Assembly (NCBI GenBank): GCA_903875465.1
Contig: CAIQWB010000105.1
Span: 1-64,000, forward strand
Reading direction: 5' to 3'
Source of the DNA: an uncultured Verrucomicrobia subdivision 3 bacterium
GTDB lineage: Bacteria; Verrucomicrobiota; Verrucomicrobiia; Limisphaerales; UBA11358
Length of the DNA stretch: 64,000 bases
The position numbers were made by a program, and so were the translations under genes. Below, piece by piece: positions 38,363 through 47,716 of the stretch (position 1 is the stretch's first letter; every line of letters starts with the position of its first letter). The notes beneath the pieces are model-generated. The model had not been told where the DNA came from and did no database searches. It was given only the letters and a program-made list of their open reading frames with translations.

Positions 38363-38650
38363 ATGGAGTTTGATTGGAATAATCCGCCCTTCGAATTGGA
38401 TGGTTCTTTGTCTCAACGGGAAATTGAGGAATCGTTTGAAGATGCGTTCGCCATCCGGTTGCTGCCGGACTCGGCCCGCTTCGCGGTGCAGGCTCGGTTT
38501 TTTAATCTGGGAATGACCGCGGGGGGCACCGGAATTTTTAGTGTGTATCGGACCAATGGTCGCTTGATCCGGGTATTGCATGCGCGGGTGTTTGAGCCGG
38601 AAGAACGATTTTTTTACCAGCGCAAAGTGGATCAAACCCTGGCCCAATAA
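38363..38650 (+). CDS. BrnT-like toxin
   Basis: 95 residues. MEFDWNNPP at the start, the helix REIEESFEDAFAIRLLPDS, the strand RFFNLGMTAGGTGIFSVYRTNGRLIRVLHARVFEPEERFFY with its R-x-L-x-A-R core and terminal EER match the compact BrnT (DUF497) RNase-like fold. BrnT toxins cleave RNA and stop translation until bound by the antitoxin. The assignment is by pattern only. Toxin-first order and the following CopG-like gene fit brnT-brnA operons. The start at 38363 has no Shine-Dalgarno sequence. Confidence 0.6.
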   Translation: MEFDWNNPPFELDGSLSQREIEESFEDAFAIRLLPDSARFAVQARFFNLGMTAGGTGIFSVYRTNGRLIRVLHARVFEPEERFFYQRKVDQTLAQ

Positions 38651-38693
38651 AGCCCGGGGCGCGGGAAGCAGCCGAAAGTAGAAGCGGTGCACG

Positions 38694-38969
38694 ATGCAAA
38701 CTTTTGCCAACTGGGAAGAAGTGCCGATCTTCGACAGCGAAGTGGCAGAAGCGGTGTTCTGGGCGGAGAACCGCCCCGACTTGCGCCTGATGTCGGCGGC
38801 CACTTCTGGCACGAGTGAGGGCTCGGAGTCGGTGACGATCACGCTGCGCATTGACCCGCGCATGCTGGCCCGGATCAAGCGGTTGGCCCGGTCGCGGTAT
38901 TTGAATTACCAAAGCATGATCAAGCAGTGGTTGAGTGAACGGATGGAACAAGAATTGAGGGACAAATGA
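38694..38969 (+). CDS. CopG/BrnA-like antitoxin
   Basis: 91 residues. VPIFDSEVAEAVFWAENR is the usual N-terminal toxin-binding region of CopG-type antitoxins of this kind. SVTITLRIDPRMLARIKRLARSRYLNYQSMIKQWLSERMEQEL is a ribbon-helix-helix DNA-binding domain (about 45-88). It would neutralise the BrnT-like protein and repress the shared promoter through the TGTAAATA boxes. Its last codons overlap the start of the next pseudopilin gene (ATGA, 38966-38969), so antitoxin and pseudopilin translation are coupled, which is unusual. Confidence 0.68.
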   Translation: MQTFANWEEVPIFDSEVAEAVFWAENRPDLRLMSAATSGTSEGSESVTITLRIDPRMLARIKRLARSRYLNYQSMIKQWLSERMEQELRDK

Positions 38970-39814
38970 ACGTGAATGCCATGACGACAACTGCCAGAGT
39001 CAATTCCGCCGCACGCGGGCCCATGGAAGTGGGTGCCTCGCGCGTCAAGTTTAGTGCCGCCGGCGGAGCGACTTCCCAAGCTGATTTGCAAATCGCCAAT
39101 AAACTTCCCCTGGCTGGCTCCCTTGGGGCGGCGAAGGCGTTCACGCTGATTGAGTTGTTGATCGTCATCAGCATCATCGGCGTCCTTTCGGCCTTTGGGA
39201 TTGCGGCCATGATCGGGGTGGTGAAAAACAAATATATCAGCACGGCCAACGCGGAAATGGCGCTGATCCAAGCCGGGCTCGAACGGTACAAGGCGGCCTA
39301 TGGCGTTTATCCGCCGAGCAATCCTAATTTCTCCCTCCCCCGGACCGATCCGAATTTTTCCATCGTCAATCCGCTCTTGTTTGAACTATCCGGCGTGACA
39401 TTTAATAACGGGGTTTACACCACCATGGACGGGGCCAACTCGGTCAGCACGAACAAGATCCTTGCCTCATTTGGGGTGGCCGGCTTCATCAATTGCTCCA
39501 AAGGTTCGGCCGAGGACGGCGTGGCGGCCAAAGTGTTTCTGCCGGGCTTGAAGGCGAATCAAATTGGGATGGTCACCAATCCTGCGGGCTCGGGTAATCC
39601 GGCAGTGGCGATCCTGAAAACCTCGGTGGGCGGCCCTGACTTGAAGTATCAGCCGCTAGGAGCGGTGGACTTGAACCCCTGGCGCTACAACAGCATCAAT
39701 CCCACAAATAATCCCGGCTCGTATGACCTGTATGTGCAGTTGGTAATCAATGGGAAAACCAATCTGGTATGCAACTGGAGCAAACAGGTTCAGATCAACC
39801 GTCCGCTACCCTGA
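38966..39814 (+). CDS. GspG-like pseudopilin with long leader
   Basis: 282 residues. A leader of about 57 residues ends GAAKA, followed by the prepilin helix FTLIELLIVISIIGVLSAFGIAAM and EMALIQAGLERYKAAYGVYPPSN, the region typical of major pseudopilins GspG. The residue before the Phe is Ala rather than the usual Gly. The C-terminal half (PDLKYQPLGAVDLNPWRYNS) resembles the calcium-loop end of GspG-like proteins. It is probably the major or a minor subunit of the pseudopilus made by the neighbouring ATPases and GspF. It overlaps the antitoxin gene by four bases. Confidence 0.85.
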   Translation: MNVNAMTTTARVNSAARGPMEVGASRVKFSAAGGATSQADLQIANKLPLAGSLGAAKAFTLIELLIVISIIGVLSAFGIAAMIGVVKNKYISTANAEMALIQAGLERYKAAYGVYPPSNPNFSLPRTDPNFSIVNPLLFELSGVTFNNGVYTTMDGANSVSTNKILASFGVAGFINCSKGSAEDGVAAKVFLPGLKANQIGMVTNPAGSGNPAVAILKTSVGGPDLKYQPLGAVDLNPWRYNSINPTNNPGSYDLYVQLVINGKTNLVCNWSKQVQINRPLP

Positions 39815-39992
39815 TAATGATATGTGTCGCATCTTGAATTACCAACTGTGCCGCACCCAGCAAACGGTGTCCGTGGACTGGCATGATTGTGCCTGCATGA
39901 TCCCCGTCATGGTCCAAAGTCCCAAATTAAAACTACCATCGCTTAATTTGCCCGCGTCCCCAGTTTCCTCCCCCAAAGTCATGTGTCGCTCT

Positions 39993-40823
39993 ATGAAGCA
40001 TTATAATACCAGTGCCGGCTTGCCGGCGGGTCGTTCCTTGTTTGGTGGCGGTCTGGCCGGCCGGCGGTCGCTCGGCGCGTTCACCCTCATCGAACTGCTG
40101 ACGGTCATCGCCATTATCGCCATTTTGGCGGCGATGTTGCTGCCCGCCCTGGCCGCGGCCAAGCGGGCGGCCCAGAAGGCCAAGGCCAAAACGGAAATGA
40201 GCGCACTGGTGCAGGCGATTGAGAGTTATGACTCTGCCTATGGGCGGTTCCCGGTTTCCGCCGCCGCCCAGAACGCCCCGATCGTCAATCAATTGGGTGA
40301 TTTCACCTATGGGGCCACCTTCGGCAGCCCGGTCGGTACCACCACCGTGGGCACGCAGGTGAATGGGAACGTGATTGCCAACTCGGAAGTCATCGCCATT
40401 CTCATGGACCTGACCAATTACCCCGGCACCCTGAACGCCACGATTAACACCAATCATATCAAGAATCCCCTGCAACACCAGTTGCTGAATGCCACGATGG
40501 TCAGTGATGCCAAGCTGCCGGGCGTCGGACCTGATTTGGTTTATCGCGATCCCTGGGGCAATCCCTACATTATCACCATGGACTTGAATTATGACGAGCA
40601 GTCCTGTGATTGGTTCTACGGCAAGAGCACCGTCGCCGCACCACAGGGCGGTGGGCAAAAAGGCTGGTATGGCTTGTATAATAATGAACCCGGAGGGACG
40701 ACCGATCATTTCCAGTTTCACGGCAAGGTCATGGTATGGTCGGCGGGACCAGATGGAAAGATTGACCCCAATTCCTCGGCCAATTTGGGTTTCAACAAGG
40801 ACAATGTGATTAGCTGGCAGTAA
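39993..40823 (+). CDS. GspG-like pseudopilin
   Basis: 276 residues from the ATG at 39993; 39981 is an alternative, and further in-frame starts upstream would add sequence with no prepilin character. A leader of about 30 residues ends RRSLGA, followed by [20 protein letters not shown]; again Ala precedes the Phe. KTEMSALVQAIESYDSAYGRFP is the GspG-type alpha-1 C region, and DLVYRDPWGNPYIITMDLNYD is the conserved DPWGxPY pseudopilin loop. It is probably a subunit of the same fibre as its neighbour, separated from it by a 178-base gap with no other gene. Confidence 0.85.
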   Translation: MKHYNTSAGLPAGRSLFGGGLAGRRSLGAFTLIELLTVIAIIAILAAMLLPALAAAKRAAQKAKAKTEMSALVQAIESYDSAYGRFPVSAAAQNAPIVNQLGDFTYGATFGSPVGTTTVGTQVNGNVIANSEVIAILMDLTNYPGTLNATINTNHIKNPLQHQLLNATMVSDAKLPGVGPDLVYRDPWGNPYIITMDLNYDEQSCDWFYGKSTVAAPQGGGQKGWYGLYNNEPGGTTDHFQFHGKVMVWSAGPDGKIDPNSSANLGFNKDNVISWQ

Positions 40824-40828
40824 TTGCT

Positions 40829-41782
40829 GTGAAGATTTCGCACCACCCATCGCTCCGGACCGTTCCTCCATTCAGCCAATGGCCGAGTGGGGGAAGTCTC
40901 TCGCGTCGCAAGGTTGTCCCGGGCACCCACTCCCCCGCCGCTCATTGGGATCCCAGGCGGTCCTTCAGGGAGGAGCAGGGTACGGGTTTTACCCTCATTG
41001 AGTTGCTGGTGGTGATTTCCATTCTCGGGTTGATTGCCGGACTGGCCGTGCCGGCGGTGAAAAACCTGGGCAAATCCAATGTGCGGTTGAGCGCGGCCCG
41101 GCAGTTGCTGGATGCCGTGGGGCGGGCGCGGCAGCTCGCCATGGTGGAGCGCACCACGGTCTACCTGATTTTCGTGCCGACTAATTTTTGGAATACCACC
41201 TACTATTCCACCCCGCCGACCACGGCCGATTTCACGAACCTCTGCGACAAGCAGCTTACGGGCTACACCTTTGTGACGTTGCGGTCCGTGGGCGACCAGC
41301 CAGGGCAGGGGACCACCAATTATCTCGGCGCTTTCCAGAGCCTTCCCGATGGCAATTTCATTGCGCAATGGAAATTTTATCCGCACGACCTGCCCTACCC
41401 GCAGCAGACCAATATCACCGATATTGTCTCCGGCAAGGTCTACACGGTGCCGGGTTTCAACCGCACGGTGCGCAACCGCATTCCCTTTCCCAATGTCAAT
41501 TCCCCGGGAATCACGAATCTGCCCTACATCGCCTTCAATTACCTGGGCCAGTTGACGACCGAGCAACTCGCTCCGAATCCAGTGCAGCAGGATGAATACA
41601 TTCCCCTGGCGGCCGGCAGTGTGTTCCCGGCACTGGATCCGAATACGCGGGCTTACACCGTCGGCCTGGACCCGGCGGTGAAGGAGGTGCCCCCGGGCAA
41701 TAGTGTGGGTTCCAGTTACAGCCTCATTCACATCGACTGGCTCACCGGCCGGGCCCGGCAGGAGCACCAGCAGGTGCAGTGA
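40829..41782 (+). CDS. GspH-like pseudopilin (Verru_Chthon cassette protein D-like)
   Basis: 317 residues from a GTG start five bases after the preceding stop. A leader of about 52 residues ends GTG, followed by [21 protein letters not shown] and LSAARQLLDAVGRARQLAMVERTTVYLIF, the GspH-type helix and first strand. The end is a basic Gln-rich tail. Its position before two further pseudopilins and a GspK-like protein matches the order D-B-C-A of cassette genes described in Chthoniobacter; that link is by architecture, not by alignment. Confidence 0.75.
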   Translation: MKISHHPSLRTVPPFSQWPSGGSLSRRKVVPGTHSPAAHWDPRRSFREEQGTGFTLIELLVVISILGLIAGLAVPAVKNLGKSNVRLSAARQLLDAVGRARQLAMVERTTVYLIFVPTNFWNTTYYSTPPTTADFTNLCDKQLTGYTFVTLRSVGDQPGQGTTNYLGAFQSLPDGNFIAQWKFYPHDLPYPQQTNITDIVSGKVYTVPGFNRTVRNRIPFPNVNSPGITNLPYIAFNYLGQLTTEQLAPNPVQQDEYIPLAAGSVFPALDPNTRAYTVGLDPAVKEVPPGNSVGSSYSLIHIDWLTGRARQEHQQVQ

Positions 41783-41824
41783 GGACCGGATGTTGAGGGA
41801 TGAGCGAAGCCTAAAGAATTTCTG

Positions 41825-42748
41825 ATGAAAATACGCACCACACATTGCCGGATTCAGTTGGCAGCCTGCGCCCGGGCCGGGCGCGCCGGGGCGGAACTTT
41901 CAAACTCCCCGCTGCAAACTTCAGTCCCGCCACTGCGGAACCAACCTGCCCGCCGCCCTGGCGTGGCGGGCTTCACGATGGTGGAAATTGCCATTTGCCT
42001 GGCCATTATCGGTCTGGCGTTGGTGGCGATTATCGGCGTCCTGCCGATTGGGATGAACGTGCAGCGGGATAATCGCGAGGAGACGGTCATCAACCAGGAT
42101 GCCACCATTTTGCTGGAGTCCATTCGCAGCGGCGAGCGCGGCGGGACCGATTTGACGAACTATGTCTATGCGATCACCAATTATGCGACCACCTATAATG
42201 GGGCCGGCCTGCAAACTGGATTCCATGTTTACGGATATACGTATCAAGGCTCCGCGGTCGATGCCACCCCCATTCCGTTTGCCCTGACCAATAATGCCCG
42301 CATCATTGGACTGTTGAGCACCCCGGAATATCTGAATGGGGTTACGCCCCTGAACAGCCTCTTGGGCGGTGGCACCAGCAACCATGTATTTGCTTATGTT
42401 CACTCCATGAGTGGACCGGCCGTGGAAAAGCCGCCGCAGGATAATGCCATTTTGGTCGGTGATTCATTTACCTACCGGGTGCTCGCGGTGAACGCGCCGC
42501 TGGCCACGGATACCAACCTGGTGTCCCTGACCCCGGCCCAGCAGGCCTACAGCCGGCAGCTGGCTGCCAACTTGCATGAGTTGTCCCTGACCTTCCGCTG
42601 GCCCGTGCGGCCGAATGGCAACATCGGTTCGGATGGCCCGCGGCCGCAAACCCAGCGCACGCTGATTGCCGGAAACATCGCCCCCGCCGACGATGACGGG
42701 CAAAATTTGTTTTATTACCAATCGCAAACGTTCACCAACCTCCCGTGA
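41825..42748 (+). CDS. GspI/PilV-like pseudopilin (Verru_Chthon cassette protein B-like)
   Basis: 307 residues. The leader ends GVAG, followed by FTMVEIAICLAIIGLALVAIIGVLPIGMNVQRDNREET, the GspI/PilV-type N-terminus found in cassette B-type proteins. The remainder is Asn/Thr-rich and of unknown fold, with a C-terminal LHELSLTFRWPVRPNGN strand region typical of minor pseudopilins. Its TGA overlaps the GTG of the next gene (GTGA, 42745-42748). Confidence 0.75.
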   Translation: MKIRTTHCRIQLAACARAGRAGAELSNSPLQTSVPPLRNQPARRPGVAGFTMVEIAICLAIIGLALVAIIGVLPIGMNVQRDNREETVINQDATILLESIRSGERGGTDLTNYVYAITNYATTYNGAGLQTGFHVYGYTYQGSAVDATPIPFALTNNARIIGLLSTPEYLNGVTPLNSLLGGGTSNHVFAYVHSMSGPAVEKPPQDNAILVGDSFTYRVLAVNAPLATDTNLVSLTPAQQAYSRQLAANLHELSLTFRWPVRPNGNIGSDGPRPQTQRTLIAGNIAPADDDGQNLFYYQSQTFTNLP

Positions 42749-43728
42749 AACCCCGCCTGAACATGCCAAATTCATTGGAACTTAACCGCGCTCCGGGCGG
42801 GCGGGCGGGGTTCTCGTTGATTGAAATATTGCTGGTCACGGTGTTGTTGTCGCTGATCATGCTGGCCCTGATGTCGGTGTTCAATACGACGCAGAATGCC
42901 TTTCGAGCGAGCATCACGCAGACCGATGTCCTGGAGGGGAGTCGCGCCACGATGGATCTGATCAGCGGGGATTTGCGGCAAATGTATCCGTCGGGCGGAT
43001 CCAATGCCTTTTTGGCTTTCCCCAATTCTGAGCCTTACTTTTTGGCTGGGGGCTACAATCCGCCGTCCGCGCCGTTGAATTTTTATCTGAGCTCTCCCAT
43101 CTCTACGATTGCGCAAAGCTTGATCGGAGTTTCCAACGGCCAGTTGCGCACCAACCAGGTGCAAAGCTTTTTCATCCTGAGCCGCCAGAATGACATTTGG
43201 CGCGGAGTGGGTTACGTGGTGGATCCTAATTCCGACAAATATATTTTTCCTTTATACCGCTACGATTCCTTTGGCTCTTCGATTCTACCAGCCCGCCCCA
43301 CCGCCTTTCAGCTGTTCACGAATTTCCTCTATGTAACCACTTTAAGTCCCGTGCAAAAGAATCTGGACTTCAGCACCAACGTGAATCACCTGCTGGACGG
43401 CGTCCTCCATTTAAACCTGCGCGCCTATGGCACCAACGGGGTTTGGCTGACGAACGGGTATGGTCGTGGCCAGTCGGTGGTGGTGCAGAATGCCCGGTTT
43501 TTCCCGCCGGCGAGCGGCGAAGTGGCGATGTACATGTGCAGCAACACCCTCCCCGCCTCCGTGGAAATTCAAATGGCGGTGATGGAGGATCGTTCGTTGC
43601 AGCGCGCCTCCTCCATGCCCATGAACAGTGTGGTGCAGAGTAATTACCTGGCGCAGCAGGTGGGCAAATTGCACCTGTTCCGGCAGCGGGTGACGATTCC
43701 CAATGTGGATCCGGCGGCGTATCAATGA
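42745..43728 (+). CDS. GspJ-like pseudopilin (Verru_Chthon cassette protein C-like)
   Basis: 327 residues from a GTG start that overlaps the preceding stop. A short leader ends GGRAG, followed by FSLIEILLVTVLLSLIMLALM and TDVLEGSRATMDLISGDLRQM, the GspJ pattern of an N-terminal helix running into the R-x-x-x-D-L region. QVQSFFILSRQ and VEIQMAVMEDRSLQRA are typical GspJ-type strands. It is probably a minor, tip-proximal pseudopilin, interacting with the GspI-like and GspK-like proteins beside it. Confidence 0.78.
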   Translation: MKPRLNMPNSLELNRAPGGRAGFSLIEILLVTVLLSLIMLALMSVFNTTQNAFRASITQTDVLEGSRATMDLISGDLRQMYPSGGSNAFLAFPNSEPYFLAGGYNPPSAPLNFYLSSPISTIAQSLIGVSNGQLRTNQVQSFFILSRQNDIWRGVGYVVDPNSDKYIFPLYRYDSFGSSILPARPTAFQLFTNFLYVTTLSPVQKNLDFSTNVNHLLDGVLHLNLRAYGTNGVWLTNGYGRGQSVVVQNARFFPPASGEVAMYMCSNTLPASVEIQMAVMEDRSLQRASSMPMNSVVQSNYLAQQVGKLHLFRQRVTIPNVDPAAYQ

Positions 43729-43749
43729 CAGCGGTTTTGAATTTGCAGA

Positions 43750-46700
43750 ATGAAAATCAGATTACATAAAAACACCGAGGGCATTGCCCTGGTCATCACG
43801 TTGATCATGCTGGCGGTCACGCTGGTGATGGCAGTGGCGTTCCTGGCCATCAGCACGCGCGAACGCGGTTCGGTGACCAGCAGCACCGATGCGAATCATG
43901 CCCGGCTGGCCACCGAGGCCGCCCTGGCGCACGCCGAGGCCCAGGTCATTGCCAGCATTGTCGCCACCACCAACGCCTATAATTTTGGGATGTTTGTCTC
44001 CACAAATTTTATCAACCGCTATGGCTTTGACCCGGGTGCGGGCGCGAATCCCACCAATGTGAATTATGATTATGAAGCCGCCGGCGGGTCGCTCTCCCCG
44101 TCGGAACTTCAGCAGAATATCGCCAACTTGGAATATTTGCCCCGCGCGCCCGTGTTTGTCCCCACGAACCCGCAGGGGAACACCGATTTCCGATATTACT
44201 TGGATCTGAACCGCAACCACCGGTTCGATGACACGGGCAACATCACCAACATGATGTTTATTGCGGACAAGTTCACGACCAATGGCTTGATCTCGGCCGT
44301 GGGCGATCCACAGTGGATCGGCGTGCTGGAGCATCCCGACCAGCCGCACGGGCCATTGAATCCGTTCATCGCGCGCTATGCCTTTATCGCGGTGCCGGTG
44401 GGAAATACGCTGGATATCAATGCCATTTATAATGACGCCACGCGGCCCGACCAATTCATGCAGCCGGGGAAAGACGGCTTTATCCGCAACGAGGGCGTGG
44501 GTTCGTGGGAAATTAATCTGGCGGCTTTCCTGGCCGACCTGAACACGAATGAATGGGACGCCGTGAATTCGGACGGCATTTATAATTACCAGACCGCTTA
44601 CAATCTCAACAATCTGGGCGGCACCGCCCTGCCCAATACCGGCGGGGCCTTTGATGATGCCTTGTCCATGTTGCGCTACCGTTATGCGGACGGGATTTTT
44701 AACCAGCCGTCCCTAAATTCACTCTATTATAATTTCCCGAATTTGATCGATGCGGGGAACCTGACCACGGCCCATGGCAATACCATTGACGAGTACAGCG
44801 ATGGTCCGCTGATGACCAATAGTTATTTGCCCTTGGTGCCGAACAACCCCAACGCCTATTACCATCCAGACCAACCCTGGCCCGGGGCGGATAATACCAA
44901 CCACTTTTTCGGGCTCTCCGATTTTTTCAATCCGAACATCTTCCGACCCGCCGGCTATGTGGCACCGACTATTCCGGTGTTTACCGACCGGCTCTTGTTT
45001 GCCGGGACAAACATTCCGGCCGGCGCGACCGAGCCGCCGACCTACGATCGCTACACCTTTTACCGGATGCTGGAGCAACTGGGCTCGGACAGCGCCCCGC
45101 AAGTGGGCAAGCTCAACATCAATTACAACAATGTCGATGTACTGGGGGATGTGCTCCCCGCCCTGGCCGGGGCGCAAGGTGCCAGCCTGAATCTGTGGAC
45201 CAATGCCCAGACGTTTTTCACCACGGCAGCCGATCTGATGTTGCGCAGTTATTCCACCAACTGGGCGCTGGCCAATTATTTCGCCTACACCAACACCTTT
45301 GGCGCCATCACGACGAACGCCTTCGGGATTCATAACATTCCGGTGCTGGTGAGCGGGCAGTTTGTTTACACCCCGTCGGTGCAACGCTTGCTGCAACTGG
45401 CGGCGAATATTTACGACGCCACCACGAACAACCCCTATCCCTCGGTCTTCCGGCCGCAATTCACCAACTATGGGGGGGATATCTATATTGTGGGTTACAC
45501 GAATGTGGCCTATGTCACGGGCTTAAATGACCCTAGTCTGGCCCAGCCCTATGACCTTGCGGCAGTGACGAACAACCCCAGCCTGGATCTTTACAAGATT
45601 AATATTTACGGAGTGCCGTGGATTGCGGGAGCCAAGAAAGGCCTGCCAAATTTCAACGAGCTGAAAATGCAGAACACGGCGCAGGTCACCCGCAAGTTGC
45701 AGTTTACCCGGCCCACCCCCAACCCCAGCAATGCATCCGGTTACAAAACCAACCAGCTCTACATTGTGGGGATCACTAATTATGTGGGGGTGTCCCTCTG
45801 GAATTCCTATGACAAAGATTTTACCGGGGTTTATGGCAACGACGGCATCACCATTTATATGTCGGATAACCTGCGCATGGTGCTGACCAATGACCAGGGG
45901 TATTTCTACAGCCAGATTACCAATTTACAATTCTATGCCAGCATCGGCCTCTGGCCAGGCTCGGCTTGGACCACCGCCACGGCGGATGTTCCCGCCCCCG
46001 TTCCATCCTCGTTTATTGCCACCAATTGGTCTTATGCCTTTCTGCCGGAGTCGGCTTATCAATTTCAGAATAATAATTTTGTGCCGAATTCAAATCTAAA
46101 CCCGCCTTTCGAAACGAACTATGTCGGCACTCCGCCGGTGCCGCAATTGCCGAATTTCGGATTGTCGACCACCAACTGGATTCAAGCCTTCGTTCTGGAT
46201 ACACCTCCCAGTGGCAAGACTCCTGACGGTTATCCACGGGTGATTGATTATGTGCAATTAAGCGGTCCCTCGCGCACCCGGAGCCTGAATGCGGAGCTGG
46301 CCGATCCAGTTTATCCGGATAAAACGGCCGCCCGTTACATGTGGAGTACCAATGGATATTCAGGCGCAGCCGCCCCGCCTTATGGTGTGGTAAACCAGAT
46401 CGTTGTCTCGCAGGGCGGCGCCAATCCGCCTCCGGGCGGGCAATGGGCACCCACGACGCCGAGTCTGCCGACCACGGCAGCGCAAACCGCCTTTTTCTCA
46501 GGCTTTTGGGCGCCCATTTGGAATTATGCCGGGATCCGGCACACCAACAATGAATTGGCCGTGCAAGCCCCATACACGCCCACTCGCACTATTTACGATT
46601 ACACCCTCTGGCAGGCGAATGATCCGCTGGTCCATTATCTCGCCAGTGACTTGAATTACATCGATGCGAGCACCACCGGATTGCAAAAATCAGATACAGT

Positions 46701-47706
46701 GCCTGCCAACATTAAGGTGCCCGGAGCCAATCTGAAGCAAATCGGGGAACGCTACCAACCCTGGGGCTTGTCAGTGCAAATGGCCAAATTGTCCGGCGTG
46801 GATACAAATTCATTTAACCTGGCCTACAAAGACCCCATGGTGCGGGTTTCGGACGATTGGGACTTTCCCACGAATCTCTTCCCCAACATTGGCTGGCTGG
46901 GCCGGGTGCATCGCGGCACCCCGTGGCAGACGGTTTATTTGAAGTCCACGGATATTTTGAGCCAGACCAACTTGTTTACCTCCGGCACTCCCACGATGAA
47001 TCCAGGACTTAAAACCTGGATGGTGTGGAGCGGGGACACCGTGAATCCGTTCGACGCCACGAACACCTCCCCGGCGTATGACCGGTGGCTGTTTGACCTC
47101 TTCACGGCCGCGCCGAATCAAAATGCGACACTGGGCCAGCTCTCCGTCAATCAGCCGCATCTGGCCGCCTGGTCGGCGATTTTCAGCGGGCTGCCGGTGC
47201 TCACCAACAAGGCGGGGACGAACCTCACCCTCTTTGAAATTGCCGGCACGAACGGACCCAATTCCTACCTGGCCTATATTTGGAATTCCATTCTATCGAC
47301 CCGGACCAATCTGAACCTGTTTCCGAAACAGGTCTACCCCCATTTGGGCGATGTGCTGGCGGCTCCGGGCTTGACGGTTCAATCTCCCTTTTTATCCGCC
47401 GCGCAGAATGATCCCGTGCAAATCCAACGTCACACCCTGATCACCGATGAGATGTATGAATGGCTCCCGCAACAGACGCTGGGGCTCCTGAAGGTGGGGA
47501 CGCCGCGCTATGTGGTTTACTGTTATGGCCAGGCCTTGAAGCCAGCCCCAGGCGGCACCCTGGCGGGCGGCACCTATGCCCTGATGAATACGAATTACAC
47601 TGTGGTCGCGGAATCGGCGGTGCGGGCGGTGGTGGAAGTGCAGGGGGCCACGGGGTCGCGGCCCAATGTGGTTTTGAAGAATGTAAATCCGTTGCCGCCC
47701 GATTGA
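43750..47706 (+). CDS. Large GspK/PilX-like protein (Verru_Chthon cassette protein A-like)
   Basis: 1318 residues. The short leader MKIRLHKNTEG and helix IALVITLIMLAVTLVMAVAFLAISTRERG, then ARLATEAALAHAEAQVIA, are a GspK/PilX-type N-terminus with an EG-I cleavage site. The rest, about 1270 residues rich in Asn, Thr, Tyr and Pro, is far larger than normal GspK (about 300 residues) and has no fold I recognise. Size, N-terminus and position after three minor pseudopilins match cassette protein A. It may cap the fibre and present a large surface domain. It ends ten bases before the start of the giant protein, with which it is probably co-transcribed. Confidence 0.72.
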   Translation: MKIRLHKNTEGIALVITLIMLAVTLVMAVAFLAISTRERGSVTSSTDANHARLATEAALAHAEAQVIASIVATTNAYNFGMFVSTNFINRYGFDPGAGANPTNVNYDYEAAGGSLSPSELQQNIANLEYLPRAPVFVPTNPQGNTDFRYYLDLNRNHRFDDTGNITNMMFIADKFTTNGLISAVGDPQWIGVLEHPDQPHGPLNPFIARYAFIAVPVGNTLDINAIYNDATRPDQFMQPGKDGFIRNEGVGSWEINLAAFLADLNTNEWDAVNSDGIYNYQTAYNLNNLGGTALPNTGGAFDDALSMLRYRYADGIFNQPSLNSLYYNFPNLIDAGNLTTAHGNTIDEYSDGPLMTNSYLPLVPNNPNAYYHPDQPWPGADNTNHFFGLSDFFNPNIFRPAGYVAPTIPVFTDRLLFAGTNIPAGATEPPTYDRYTFYRMLEQLGSDSAPQVGKLNINYNNVDVLGDVLPALAGAQGASLNLWTNAQTFFTTAADLMLRSYSTNWALANYFAYTNTFGAITTNAFGIHNIPVLVSGQFVYTPSVQRLLQLAANIYDATTNNPYPSVFRPQFTNYGGDIYIVGYTNVAYVTGLNDPSLAQPYDLAAVTNNPSLDLYKINIYGVPWIAGAKKGLPNFNELKMQNTAQVTRKLQFTRPTPNPSNASGYKTNQLYIVGITNYVGVSLWNSYDKDFTGVYGNDGITIYMSDNLRMVLTNDQGYFYSQITNLQFYASIGLWPGSAWTTATADVPAPVPSSFIATNWSYAFLPESAYQFQNNNFVPNSNLNPPFETNYVGTPPVPQLPNFGLSTTNWIQAFVLDTPPSGKTPDGYPRVIDYVQLSGPSRTRSLNAELADPVYPDKTAARYMWSTNGYSGAAAPPYGVVNQIVVSQGGANPPPGGQWAPTTPSLPTTAAQTAFFSGFWAPIWNYAGIRHTNNELAVQAPYTPTRTIYDYTLWQANDPLVHYLASDLNYIDASTTGLQKSDTVPANIKVPGANLKQIGERYQPWGLSVQMAKLSGVDTNSFNLAYKDPMVRVSDDWDFPTNLFPNIGWLGRVHRGTPWQTVYLKSTDILSQTNLFTSGTPTMNPGLKTWMVWSGDTVNPFDATNTSPAYDRWLFDLFTAAPNQNATLGQLSVNQPHLAAWSAIFSGLPVLTNKAGTNLTLFEIAGTNGPNSYLAYIWNSILSTRTNLNLFPKQVYPHLGDVLAAPGLTVQSPFLSAAQNDPVQIQRHTLITDEMYEWLPQQTLGLLKVGTPRYVVYCYGQALKPAPGGTLAGGTYALMNTNYTVVAESAVRAVVEVQGATGSRPNVVLKNVNPLPPD

Positions 47707-47716
47707 GTTTTTGTTT

